Assembly: GCF_002210425.1 (NCBI RefSeq)
Contig: NZ_MWQK01000003.1
Location: 1-64,000 of the forward strand
Origin: Fibrobacter sp. UWB2
GTDB lineage: Bacteria > Fibrobacterota > Fibrobacteria > Fibrobacterales > Fibrobacteraceae
Reading direction: 5' to 3'
DNA length: 64,000 nt
The position numbers and the translations under genes are program-made. Below are positions 53,251 to 61,993 of this stretch, one piece after another. Positions within the stretch are counted from its first letter, which is position 1; each line of letters begins with the position of its first letter. Below the pieces are notes generated by a model. It did not search any database. It saw only the letters and a program-made list of their open reading frames with translations, and had not been told where the DNA came from.

Positions 53251-54414
53251 TCACGGAAGCGTATAATAATCAAGAATCAGGTCAACCGCACTTGCATCTT
53301 TGAGGATTCGATTTTCGTAGCGTATTCGCTTGCTTCTTATTTGTTCCTTCGCTATTTTTTCTTTCTGTTTATATTCCTGTTGATACTGAAAATCCGTCAT
53401 AAAAGGAGCGCGACGAATTACGATCTCGAGCATTGGCTCGGGTTCGTTTCTTTTTTCAAAATCCTTGAGATCCAAATACGTCGAAATCCTTAGACGGTTC
53501 TGAGGTGACAAGCCCATGGCCGTTGCATAGACTTTTGCTTCCCGAATGATTATGGCACCACGATCAATTCCTATAGATTCAAGATTATCCGGAATATAAG
53601 AGAAGCCCATGAAATAGACTCTCTGCGCATTTTTCAGGAATCCTTGATACATTCCTATTTCAGATTCACCGCGATTCGAACGTTTTTCCCAGACCGTCGC
53701 CATCCTCTTGGCAATTTCTTGATACTTGCCATTTTCTACAGCACCAAAGGGAATTTCCTCAAGAGAGCCGATAAAGCCATTGACATGGTGTATTTGCATT
53801 TCTTTTATGAAAGCATGAGCATCAGCATCTGCATATTGCTTGTCCGATGTCAGATACAAGAAGATGCAATACTCTAGAACGCGGTCATAATTAAAGGTAA
53901 GGAACACCGTTTGTTTCAGGATTTCGTCCCAGTTGGATTGCTGGTCTATCCGAGAAAGCAAATGCTGAATCCAGTCAATATTGCCAAGCCGTGACGCTTG
54001 TTCCGCCTTCAAGATCTCGTAAGCTATCAGACGTTTTCCAAAATCAGCTTCGTTTGATTTTTCCTGACTGAGGCGGTTCTTTAGAAACTCATCCGTCGAA
54101 ACCATCATTGAATGACGAATACTTTGAGAAAAAGGAAGAACAATCCCATCCATCAATTGATTGTAGAAGTTTTCATGTTCAGTGTACGGTAAGACCCACG
54201 CATAATCTTTTCCGTATTGTCTTTTATTATCTGTACTTGAATAACCAAAATGCTCTTGATATAAATCAACTAGGAAAATATCAATTGAGTCGTTAGGGTC
54301 TCTAGGAAATTTTCTGCCGTAGTCGAAATTCTTCAACTTCTGCATCAGCATAGTGCCCGTAGGGAATCCATACAGGACACTGCAACCGGCACCTATGACA
54401 AAAACATCAGACAT
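53251..54414 (-). CDS. SIR2-like protein, putative NAD-degrading defence effector
   Basis: Protein of 387 residues with the pattern of SIR2-like (sirtuin-fold) anti-phage effectors: FVIGAGCSVLYGFPTG (5-20, the GAGxS NAD-binding loop), FLTFNYDRVLEY (171-182, TFNYD motif), HHVNG (209-213, catalytic His region) and YFMGFSYIPDN (267-277). In known systems such proteins cleave NAD+ on infection and stop growth. No signal peptide; a charged helical C-terminus (YQQEYKQKEKIAKEQI) follows. It lies 131 nt behind the HNH-NACHT gene on the same strand, after hsdR-hsdM-hsdS. The role as effector of a two-gene system with the NACHT protein is inferred. DNA here is AT-rich compared with the hemicellulase cluster. 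Confidence 0.75.
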   Translation of the reverse strand: MSDVFVIGAGCSVLYGFPTGTMLMQKLKNFDYGRKFPRDPNDSIDIFLVDLYQEHFGYSSTDNKRQYGKDYAWVLPYTEHENFYNQLMDGIVLPFSQSIRHSMMVSTDEFLKNRLSQEKSNEADFGKRLIAYEILKAEQASRLGNIDWIQHLLSRIDQQSNWDEILKQTVFLTFNYDRVLEYCIFLYLTSDKQYADADAHAFIKEMQIHHVNGFIGSLEEIPFGAVENGKYQEIAKRMATVWEKRSNRGESEIGMYQGFLKNAQRVYFMGFSYIPDNLESIGIDRGAIIIREAKVYATAMGLSPQNRLRISTYLDLKDFEKRNEPEPMLEIVIRRAPFMTDFQYQQEYKQKEKIAKEQIRSKRIRYENRILKDASAVDLILDYYTLP

Positions 54415-54545
54415 TAATCTTTACCTTGTTTCCTTTTGGGCTTTACTGTTCAGCAATATTGGTCATAGGTTTATTTTGGAGGGAAATGCCTTCCTCTCGC
54501 TCGCCCTACGTTGCTTGCAACCCATTCCTAACATTCATCATCTTT

Positions 54546-57500
54546 TCAACCAAAATACTCTTCAATTCTTTGGAACGGACTTTTAATTTCCCCATCTCTA
54601 AAGCACAAAGCCCATGATATAATCAAATCAATGGATCCCACTATATACGCTATAGGTTCTATTTTATCCCATCCAAATACAGGAATACAGATAATTAAAG
54701 CAACAACAGAAAGTATCATACAGGAAGTATAAAATCTCTTAATGTACAGACTAGGAATCGAACGAATCCAGCACTTTGTACTTTGATTATAATTTCCGTC
54801 TAAGGGATTATCATACAATTTCTGTTCAATTTCATCTAAAATATCTTGCAAGCCTTCCCAATGGTCTCCACTTTCCTTCCGTAATTCAATAATCCGCCCG
54901 ATTCTCTTTTTTAGTACTTCATATCGTTTTACAGTAGTATTTTCTTTAATTACACAAAGAACCCAGTTGCCGAGAATCCTGCGTCTTTCAGTTGACATTT
55001 CAATTGAGTACTCATACAAACTGATAAATTTTTCAAAAAGTTTATCATCAAGTATTTCAATTTTATACAAAGAATGGCTCAAATAAGATTCAACTTTTGC
55101 ACCACTTATATATTCATCTATTACACAACGAATAGCACACTCATCTCCTAAGTTTCTTAAGAGTTCTTGCTTTCGGGGACCTTCCAAGGTGCTTATTTTT
55201 TTTACAACATTCTTTTTTTGTTCAACCGATGCGTTTTCACAAAAATAATCAATCAAAGCATTATTCAATTCCAAAGACGATTCCTCTGATTTCATTACGA
55301 ATTCTTCAAAAGGAACAAATGAGGCAATTTCGTCAGCTTTATTTAGTTTGATTGATCGCCAGAAGTGAGCTAAAGCATACTGAACCTCACGATTGTCAGT
55401 CTTCTCAGCTATCTCTGTTTTTGTTTGCTTTATAATAAAATCAACAGTATTTTCATTTTCAACTTCCGAAAGGAAATAAATTATCCCAGACCTAATGGAA
55501 TCATATGCCACTTTTTCAAAGCACTTTATTGATACTCCAATCAATTCGGTCTTCGTAACACCACATTGTATTTCAAGCCATTCAAAAATCGATTTAAAAG
55601 TGAATACTCCCGGTTTAAGCTCATGTAAATCATGGTAAATATCCACACATATCACGAAATCTGTTACTTTATTTTTATCAAACCAATCCGGAATTTTCGA
55701 ATCATAGAGCAAGGCTGCGTAATAAAGAAAAGGTTCCATCCAATTATTGCGATTTTGCACATCAAAAAAAGCCCCTGCAGACTGTTTGACAATTCCGGTT
55801 ACTTCATTCCGCATTGATTCTTTTATTCGCTCAACAATATCACTATTGTCAGACAGGAACTGTTTTGCATCCTCAGTCTTTTTATCAAAGAGACAATAAA
55901 TGTAAATATAGCGCCAAAAGATAGATTCAGACACAAAACACGCGTCTACTTCCTTATTTACAGCATCCTGATCAATCAAGTTTTCTTTTAAAAACTTTTT
56001 TCGTTTTATAAATTTAATCGCAAATTCAGAGAAAACATCTCTTATATATTTTTCTTCATAGGGCCACTTAATATTATGTTCAATAGTTTCCAGCGTCATC
56101 CCATGCAAAACATCCCAGGCACTACGATAATTACCACAGGAAATCATTTGCTCCACATACTTTAATATTCGACCGATTTCCTTCAGCAATTCATTCTTAT
56201 CACAAATTATTCCGATTTCTTTAGCAAGCATTTCTTGCTTATCGTGTTCAAATTTTTCTATTGCAGCTATTCGTTGTGTTCTTTCTTCAACAAATACAGG
56301 ATCCACAGTAGGAACATTTTCGACACAATAAGTCTTTAAAAGATGTTTTTCTTTTTGATAAGCAATATTTCTAACAATGAGTTTATGATTTCTGATGCAG
56401 ATGCTTTTTATTTGTTCCAAAACCTCTTTAGAATATTCGACATTTCCATTATCCAACAATTCTATAATCACGGAACAATGATGCCAGGAGTTTTCTCCAG
56501 CGACAAATTGTTTATCTTCTAGGATTTTACGGAGCAGGGCTATTTTAGCATTTGCATTCAACTCGCCACAAAAAACATTCATCTTATCCTGGAACATGAA
56601 ATGTCCCTCATCAAGGTATCGTTTTACAAAGCGATACAAATCACAGGAACAAGCGACATCAAACTTTTCAGCATTCTTATTTAAAAGAATCCACAAGCCA
56701 TCAATAACATCATCTCGTTCTGTACTCCGGACTTTATATATGTTATCTTCTATGGGGGATTCATTGAATATGGCCAAAATTTCTTTGCACGCTAAATTAA
56801 GTCCCTTCAAACAGTTGCTAAAATCAACAACATCTTGATTAACATGAATTGGGTGGCCCTCATAATCATCATCAATGCTAGAAGGTACAAATCCAGCAGA
56901 GCCATTGTCGAATTGAGTATTTAAGATTTTTACAGCTAGTTCTTTCAGTAGATTTAACACTACCGGGTTCTTATGGAATAGATTAAAAATCACTAATTTT
57001 ACTTCGAAATCTAATTCATCTCCAATAGTATAGAAGTCTTTAGGCGTTTGAGGCAAAATTGCTACAAGAAATGCAAGCCAATCACTTTTAGAAAAGCAAT
57101 CAGCCCATCCATATTCCAAATACCAATACAAAACAATTTCAAAGGAAAGTAATCCGTCCAATTCCTTCGCTAAGGGATTATTCAAAAAGAATTTAATTAC
57201 AGGTATTGACAGCTGTTTTAAAATCAATTGCTGTTCTGCATTCCAAATTTTTCGGTTGTGTAAGCCAAGCAAAATAATTGAATTTGCAAAAACAACTAAA
57301 TTTTTCTTCTGAGGATTCTTTAGAAAAGTATCAACTTGTTTTCTATGATATTCAATCGCATCTGATTTAAATTCATCTGGAAGCAATTCGATTAGACTAT
57401 CGGATAGCGAACCTATATTTACAAGAATATTATGGCTAGAACGAAAACGGAGATAATAAATGAGCGATTTGTTATTGTTGTATTCCTCAAGAATCTTCTT

Positions 57501-59054
57501 ATAAAAGTCAAAACGATCTTTAGCAGGAAAAGTCACGTAATCTGTCAAAAGAACATATGCACTTGATTGCTTAGATAATTGATTAACGATTTTTTTATAA
57601 AGAGAGCTCTTGTTATTCAAGATATTTAGCAACATCGAAATCACAACAATCTCTTGAACTTTCGCCTTACCATTGGAAAGAAACAGTTTGCTTCTAATAA
57701 CAGAAAAATTTTGGACGGAAAAATAAAGCGCTAAAAAATATTCGTAATAAATATTAGAAACAAAAGATAACTTACCTTCGTGTTCTTCAATGATGGACGA
57801 CTTTAGGAAACATTCCGAGATATCGTCATTATTAAAACTTTCGAGAACATTCTTTTCAGAAAAATGACGAACACCTTTTAAATTCAACTGATAGCAGAAA
57901 TCGGCTAAACAACTCTTCAGATTTTTAAAATCAATTTTTGATGATGAAGTTTGTCTCCCTGAGAGACCTTCTGCATAGTCTTTCCTTTTTTTATCGTCCT
58001 TTAGCTTACTTTCAATAATTGTTTCCACGAACAGCTTTAGGTTCTTAATTTCTTTATATTCATCCTGTAATGCACGACTTTTATAAAACGGAATGAATAC
58101 TAAAGAGAAAAGAGGCGTGTCTAAATATCGAAAGTATAGTTTGCGATCATTCTCATCTTTTAAATTTATTTCAAAGGTCAGCCTTAATTCTTCGCAGAAG
58201 GAATCCTTGACAAATTCAAGGTCAAAAGACGCATCTCTTCCGGCAATCACAAATCTTACATTCGGATGAGAATTTTTTATAATCCCTATCTTTTTCTTAA
58301 CCTTAACAGCATTGCATTCGGATAATTCATCAAAGCCGTCAAGAAAGACAATTGTATTGTCAACATCTAATGGAATGATTAAATCGTCCTGAAAATTTTT
58401 TAATTCAAAATAAATAGGATATGGGCAAAACTGATACTTTTTATGTTTATTCTTATCTGAAAAAATATTAATCAAGGAATTATAGGCATATTTCATTTCC
58501 GTTGACTTGCCTATGCCAGCAACACCCTTCACAATCAAATTTTTAAAACGTTTCCAATCAAGTTGTTCAATTTGCGCGAGTATATAATTCGACAAGACAT
58601 GCTTTGAAAGAAAATTTTCTTTTTTCCCGTTAATCAGCTTAACATCAAAGAAGGAGTCTTCTTCTATGTCAATATCTTGTTGTGGGCAACATTCAAGCCT
58701 TTTGAGATACGCATTTTGCATTGTCACAAAAGGGTCTTGGAAACGACTTTCATGCGTCTGTTTCCATTCGCGAAGCAAACCTACAGGATATTTTTTAGGA
58801 TTCTCATCAATGATTTTATTACAATCTCCACAAAGTAGAATCAAGTTTGCATAATCTCGACGCTCATCGTCAGTCATAGAAGCATCATAACGAGGCCCAT
58901 TTGGACTAGCAGCACATATATGGGCTATTTCCCCAAGCTGCGTTCCATCTTTAATCAATTCTCTTTGGCAATCTGGATTTGCACACTTATTACCAGACAA
59001 AGCATATAACTTTTTAATTGTATTTAGAGTAATATTACGTGCTTGATTTGCCAT
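54546..59054 (-). CDS. Giant HNH-NACHT NTPase, putative NLR-type defence protein
   Basis: Protein of 1502 residues. N-terminal HNH-like domain (about 8-105): Cys24/Cys29, His45 in GEIAHI, GPRYD, Asn70 in NLILLC, then CGDCNKIID where the usual last His is Asn79. A NACHT/STAND NTPase follows: Walker A GVAGIGKST (177-185), Walker B IVFLDGFDEL (235-244), sensor-like VRFVIAGRD (266-274). The next ~1100 residues are helical with no clear repeats, as in large sensor domains. Two membrane helices are at the end (about 1445-1490). Bacterial NACHT proteins are known anti-phage sensors. The gene starts 16 nt after hsdS and is strongly AT-rich, suggesting transfer. The ribosome site is weak (AAGAGAA). 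Confidence 0.8.
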   Translation of the reverse strand: MANQARNITLNTIKKLYALSGNKCANPDCQRELIKDGTQLGEIAHICAASPNGPRYDASMTDDERRDYANLILLCGDCNKIIDENPKKYPVGLLREWKQTHESRFQDPFVTMQNAYLKRLECCPQQDIDIEEDSFFDVKLINGKKENFLSKHVLSNYILAQIEQLDWKRFKNLIVKGVAGIGKSTEMKYAYNSLINIFSDKNKHKKYQFCPYPIYFELKNFQDDLIIPLDVDNTIVFLDGFDELSECNAVKVKKKIGIIKNSHPNVRFVIAGRDASFDLEFVKDSFCEELRLTFEINLKDENDRKLYFRYLDTPLFSLVFIPFYKSRALQDEYKEIKNLKLFVETIIESKLKDDKKRKDYAEGLSGRQTSSSKIDFKNLKSCLADFCYQLNLKGVRHFSEKNVLESFNNDDISECFLKSSIIEEHEGKLSFVSNIYYEYFLALYFSVQNFSVIRSKLFLSNGKAKVQEIVVISMLLNILNNKSSLYKKIVNQLSKQSSAYVLLTDYVTFPAKDRFDFYKKILEEYNNNKSLIYYLRFRSSHNILVNIGSLSDSLIELLPDEFKSDAIEYHRKQVDTFLKNPQKKNLVVFANSIILLGLHNRKIWNAEQQLILKQLSIPVIKFFLNNPLAKELDGLLSFEIVLYWYLEYGWADCFSKSDWLAFLVAILPQTPKDFYTIGDELDFEVKLVIFNLFHKNPVVLNLLKELAVKILNTQFDNGSAGFVPSSIDDDYEGHPIHVNQDVVDFSNCLKGLNLACKEILAIFNESPIEDNIYKVRSTERDDVIDGLWILLNKNAEKFDVACSCDLYRFVKRYLDEGHFMFQDKMNVFCGELNANAKIALLRKILEDKQFVAGENSWHHCSVIIELLDNGNVEYSKEVLEQIKSICIRNHKLIVRNIAYQKEKHLLKTYCVENVPTVDPVFVEERTQRIAAIEKFEHDKQEMLAKEIGIICDKNELLKEIGRILKYVEQMISCGNYRSAWDVLHGMTLETIEHNIKWPYEEKYIRDVFSEFAIKFIKRKKFLKENLIDQDAVNKEVDACFVSESIFWRYIYIYCLFDKKTEDAKQFLSDNSDIVERIKESMRNEVTGIVKQSAGAFFDVQNRNNWMEPFLYYAALLYDSKIPDWFDKNKVTDFVICVDIYHDLHELKPGVFTFKSIFEWLEIQCGVTKTELIGVSIKCFEKVAYDSIRSGIIYFLSEVENENTVDFIIKQTKTEIAEKTDNREVQYALAHFWRSIKLNKADEIASFVPFEEFVMKSEESSLELNNALIDYFCENASVEQKKNVVKKISTLEGPRKQELLRNLGDECAIRCVIDEYISGAKVESYLSHSLYKIEILDDKLFEKFISLYEYSIEMSTERRRILGNWVLCVIKENTTVKRYEVLKKRIGRIIELRKESGDHWEGLQDILDEIEQKLYDNPLDGNYNQSTKCWIRSIPSLYIKRFYTSCMILSVVALIICIPVFGWDKIEPIAYIVGSIDLIISWALCFRDGEIKSPFQRIEEYFG

Positions 59055-59070
59055 GAAGATTCTCTTATTA

Positions 59071-60312
59071 TTATACCTCGATTTGGCCGGTCATGAGGAG
59101 CGGGAGGAGGGTGTTGCGTTGGGTGGTTAAGGCTTCGATTTGTTTTGTGTTTACTAATTGTTTTTCAAACAATGGTTTAATTGAAGAATTGAACGCGTCT
59201 AATGTTTTTTTGTCAGGAACAATAACCGGAAAAGAAGTCAAACTTCCCCTAGAAACTTCTTTAAATGTTGTTCCCGAACCAAGTTGTTCAATTTTTTTCA
59301 TATTTGTCAACAAATAGTAATACAAATATTCTGTATAATCATCTGATTTTGGAACAAATGTTTTGAAACCTTGATTAGTACACAATTCGCATTTCGCAAT
59401 TGAGACTAAACCGATGGGAGCTCTGCTTGACATTAAAATTGAATTAACAGGAACGAGAGTCGTACTGCAAGAATCATATCCTTTTTGTGATATAGTTCTT
59501 TCACCAAAATAAACGAATTTACTTTTTTGATCGGACAAATCTTTAGGTGTAATCCACACAATACCACCATCAAAATTACCTTCTTCCGCAGTTGACGGAG
59601 TTGCTCCATTTACAACCTCCGCCAACTCACTCATATTTTTCACTTCCCAATTTGTGGGGATGTTGCGGTTGAGGGTTTTGTTGTAAGTGGTTTGGTGGCC
59701 GGCGCATTGGAGGAAGGTGTAGTCGTAGATTGTTTTGGCGGTTTGTTCCAGCACGCGATTCTGGGCACGGAGATTTTCAATGCGTTTGTCAAGAGTAGAA
59801 AGCATGTCTCCTATTTTCTTTTGAACATTCAAACTAGGCAACATGATTGGCATATCTTCCATCGTCGATACTGCAAGAGTGAATCGCATTCCACTTCCGG
59901 TTGCATTCAGCTCAAAATACTTTTTAATGTAATCGGAACTCACAAATGCGTTCAAATACTTGCCGTAAACAATTTTCTCATTTGGCTTTGCCAAAGCACA
60001 ATGGTAGCCAAGAACAACATCATCAAAATCATCGGCGATGTAAGTCGAAATGCCTATATCATCACGAGTTTCGCTATCTTTAGTAAACGCAACAAAGCCC
60101 TTCTTTAAAGAAAGTTTATTTACGTTGTTATCACTTGCGGATGCGACCATAAACGAATCATAATCCGACTGTTTAATTGCCCAATTGTGGTAAACATCGG
60201 TAAAATTACAAAGCCTTACAATCTTTTCGCCCGGCTTTGTTTTCTTGTCAACACTACTGATTACAATTTCAGCAATATCTGCCAATCGATATTTCTTCAT
60301 TTCCACAGTCAT
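59071..60312 (-). CDS. hsdS: Type I restriction system specificity subunit HsdS
   Basis: Target-recognition subunit of a type I restriction-modification system, 413 residues. Two recognition domains: about 1-165 (MKKYRLADIAEIVISSVDKKT ... GMRFTLAVSTMEDMPIMLP) and about 215-390 (WEVKNMSELAEVVNGATPST ... SRGSLTSFPVIVP). They are separated and followed by coiled-coil spacers (VQKKIGDMLSTLDKRIENLR, and EKQLVNTKQIEALTTQRNTLLPLL). The repeated layout is normal for HsdS. It begins 28 nt after hsdM. Both domains are intact, so the system may be functional. Confidence 0.92.
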   Translation of the reverse strand: MTVEMKKYRLADIAEIVISSVDKKTKPGEKIVRLCNFTDVYHNWAIKQSDYDSFMVASASDNNVNKLSLKKGFVAFTKDSETRDDIGISTYIADDFDDVVLGYHCALAKPNEKIVYGKYLNAFVSSDYIKKYFELNATGSGMRFTLAVSTMEDMPIMLPSLNVQKKIGDMLSTLDKRIENLRAQNRVLEQTAKTIYDYTFLQCAGHQTTYNKTLNRNIPTNWEVKNMSELAEVVNGATPSTAEEGNFDGGIVWITPKDLSDQKSKFVYFGERTISQKGYDSCSTTLVPVNSILMSSRAPIGLVSIAKCELCTNQGFKTFVPKSDDYTEYLYYYLLTNMKKIEQLGSGTTFKEVSRGSLTSFPVIVPDKKTLDAFNSSIKPLFEKQLVNTKQIEALTTQRNTLLPLLMTGQIEV

Positions 60313-60340
60313 ACAATTTCTCTTTCGACTAGCGCGGGTC

Positions 60341-61993
60341 TTAAATCTTCATTCCCTTAAGGTTCTTGAGAATCTGATTGTCAAGTTCTACGCCCTGGGC
60401 AGAAAGTGTTTCCAGTTCCTTGGCAAAGCCCTTTATCTTGGCCTTGAATTCTTCGGGGGTAATCTCTACGTATTCCACCTTGATATCAAAGTATTGGCCT
60501 GCGCTCAGGCTGTAGCCCTTTTCCCTGATATCCTTGTATGTCACGGCAACAGAGAAATCTTCCACCGTCTTCTTTTTGCGGAAGGTGGTTACAATTTTCT
60601 CGATTTCTTCGGTGCGTAAGCGACGCTTCTGGTTGTTGCCCTCCTTGTATTCTTCACCAAGTTTGCTGGCGTCAATCAAAATCACCTTGTCGGAATCTTT
60701 CTTGGGCGATTTGTCGAAGAACAGCACAGAAACGTTGGTTCCGGTGTTCGCAAACACGTTACTCGGCATGCTGACCACGCCACTAACGATATGCTTGTCG
60801 GTAATGTATTCCAGAATTTTCTTTTCAACACCGGACTTGCTGGTAATAAAGCCCGTAGGGATAACGATTGCCCCCTTGCCTTCGGCCTTTATGGAATTAA
60901 TCACGTGCTGGATAAAGCAGGTGTAAATGGCCATCTTGGGTTTGTTGGGGTCAACCTTCTTTACCTTGTTGGGGATACCGGCCCAAAAGCGGACACTGTC
61001 TGCCGCCAGGGTGTCGGAATACTCAGGGAAATCAAGCTTAAACGGAGGATTGCTTACCACAAAGTCAAACTTCTTGAGGCTTCCATCCTTTTCTACATGG
61101 GCGGGTTCCAAAAGGGTATTCCCCTGCACCACATTAGGCAAACTTCCCACCAGATTGTTCAAAATTAAATTCAGTCGCAGCATTTCGCTGGACTTGTCCG
61201 AAATATCCTGGCTGTAAATGGAGCAGCGGTCCTCGCCCACCTGGTGCGCAAGCGCCATAAGGAGCGTGCCGGTACCAGCACTGGGGTCGTAACAGGTTGC
61301 GCCCTTGTATTCGGTTTCGGGATCCACCAAAAGCTGAGCCATCACCTGGGCAATTGCTCGGGGAGTAAAGTATTCCGCATACTTACCGCCACCGGCATTG
61401 TTGTAATCCTTAATCAGGTATTCAAAAATGCCGCTGAAAAAGTCATACTTTTCGTTAAAAACTTCTTCAAAGTTAAATTCCGCGATGTTCTTTACCAACG
61501 CCTTGGCAAAATCATCGCGCTTACCAATGTCAGTGACATAGGGCGTAACGGCAGCAAAGATATTCACCTTCGCCTTTCCCGAAGTCACCACCGAAAACTG
61601 GTCCTGGTTATAGGTCGCGATATCAACCAAAGTGGAATCTAGCAACGCCGAAAAATCGCCATGAGTCGAAGCATTGTATAAATGGCTCAAGGTCTGATGC
61701 GGCTTAATTAAGGGAACGCCACCGCCCATGTAAGAGAACAAATCCTCGACTTCTTCGTCGGTAAAGGAATCGTATTCAACATCCCACTTTTCAGCTTTGC
61801 TCAAGCGCTTTTTGTAAGGAGTCTTTTGGTTCTTGGCTTCAAAGGCAAACTTGTCGTTAAAGAACTTGTAAAGGAAAATCTCTGTGATTATCTTGTATTC
61901 GTTGCCGCCATTTGCAAGGCCATACGCACCCGTCGTACTTTTAAGGGAATCAATAAGGGCTATGGTTTTGGCTTTGAGATCTTCGGTGTTCAT
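60341..61993 (-). CDS. hsdM: Type I restriction system methyltransferase subunit HsdM
   Basis: DNA adenine methyltransferase subunit, 550 residues, full length. N-terminal helical domain (about 1-160), then the methyltransferase with motif I CYDPSAGTGTLLMAL (about 236-250) and motif IV SNPPFKLDF (about 313-321), the N-P-P-F signature of adenine methylases. GVVSMPSNVFANTGTNVSVLFF is the conserved later block. The C-terminal helical part joins HsdS. Its ATG directly follows the hsdR stop codon (61994), so hsdR, hsdM and hsdS form one operon. Confidence 0.95.
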   Translation of the reverse strand: MNTEDLKAKTIALIDSLKSTTGAYGLANGGNEYKIITEIFLYKFFNDKFAFEAKNQKTPYKKRLSKAEKWDVEYDSFTDEEVEDLFSYMGGGVPLIKPHQTLSHLYNASTHGDFSALLDSTLVDIATYNQDQFSVVTSGKAKVNIFAAVTPYVTDIGKRDDFAKALVKNIAEFNFEEVFNEKYDFFSGIFEYLIKDYNNAGGGKYAEYFTPRAIAQVMAQLLVDPETEYKGATCYDPSAGTGTLLMALAHQVGEDRCSIYSQDISDKSSEMLRLNLILNNLVGSLPNVVQGNTLLEPAHVEKDGSLKKFDFVVSNPPFKLDFPEYSDTLAADSVRFWAGIPNKVKKVDPNKPKMAIYTCFIQHVINSIKAEGKGAIVIPTGFITSKSGVEKKILEYITDKHIVSGVVSMPSNVFANTGTNVSVLFFDKSPKKDSDKVILIDASKLGEEYKEGNNQKRRLRTEEIEKIVTTFRKKKTVEDFSVAVTYKDIREKGYSLSAGQYFDIKVEYVEITPEEFKAKIKGFAKELETLSAQGVELDNQILKNLKGMKI

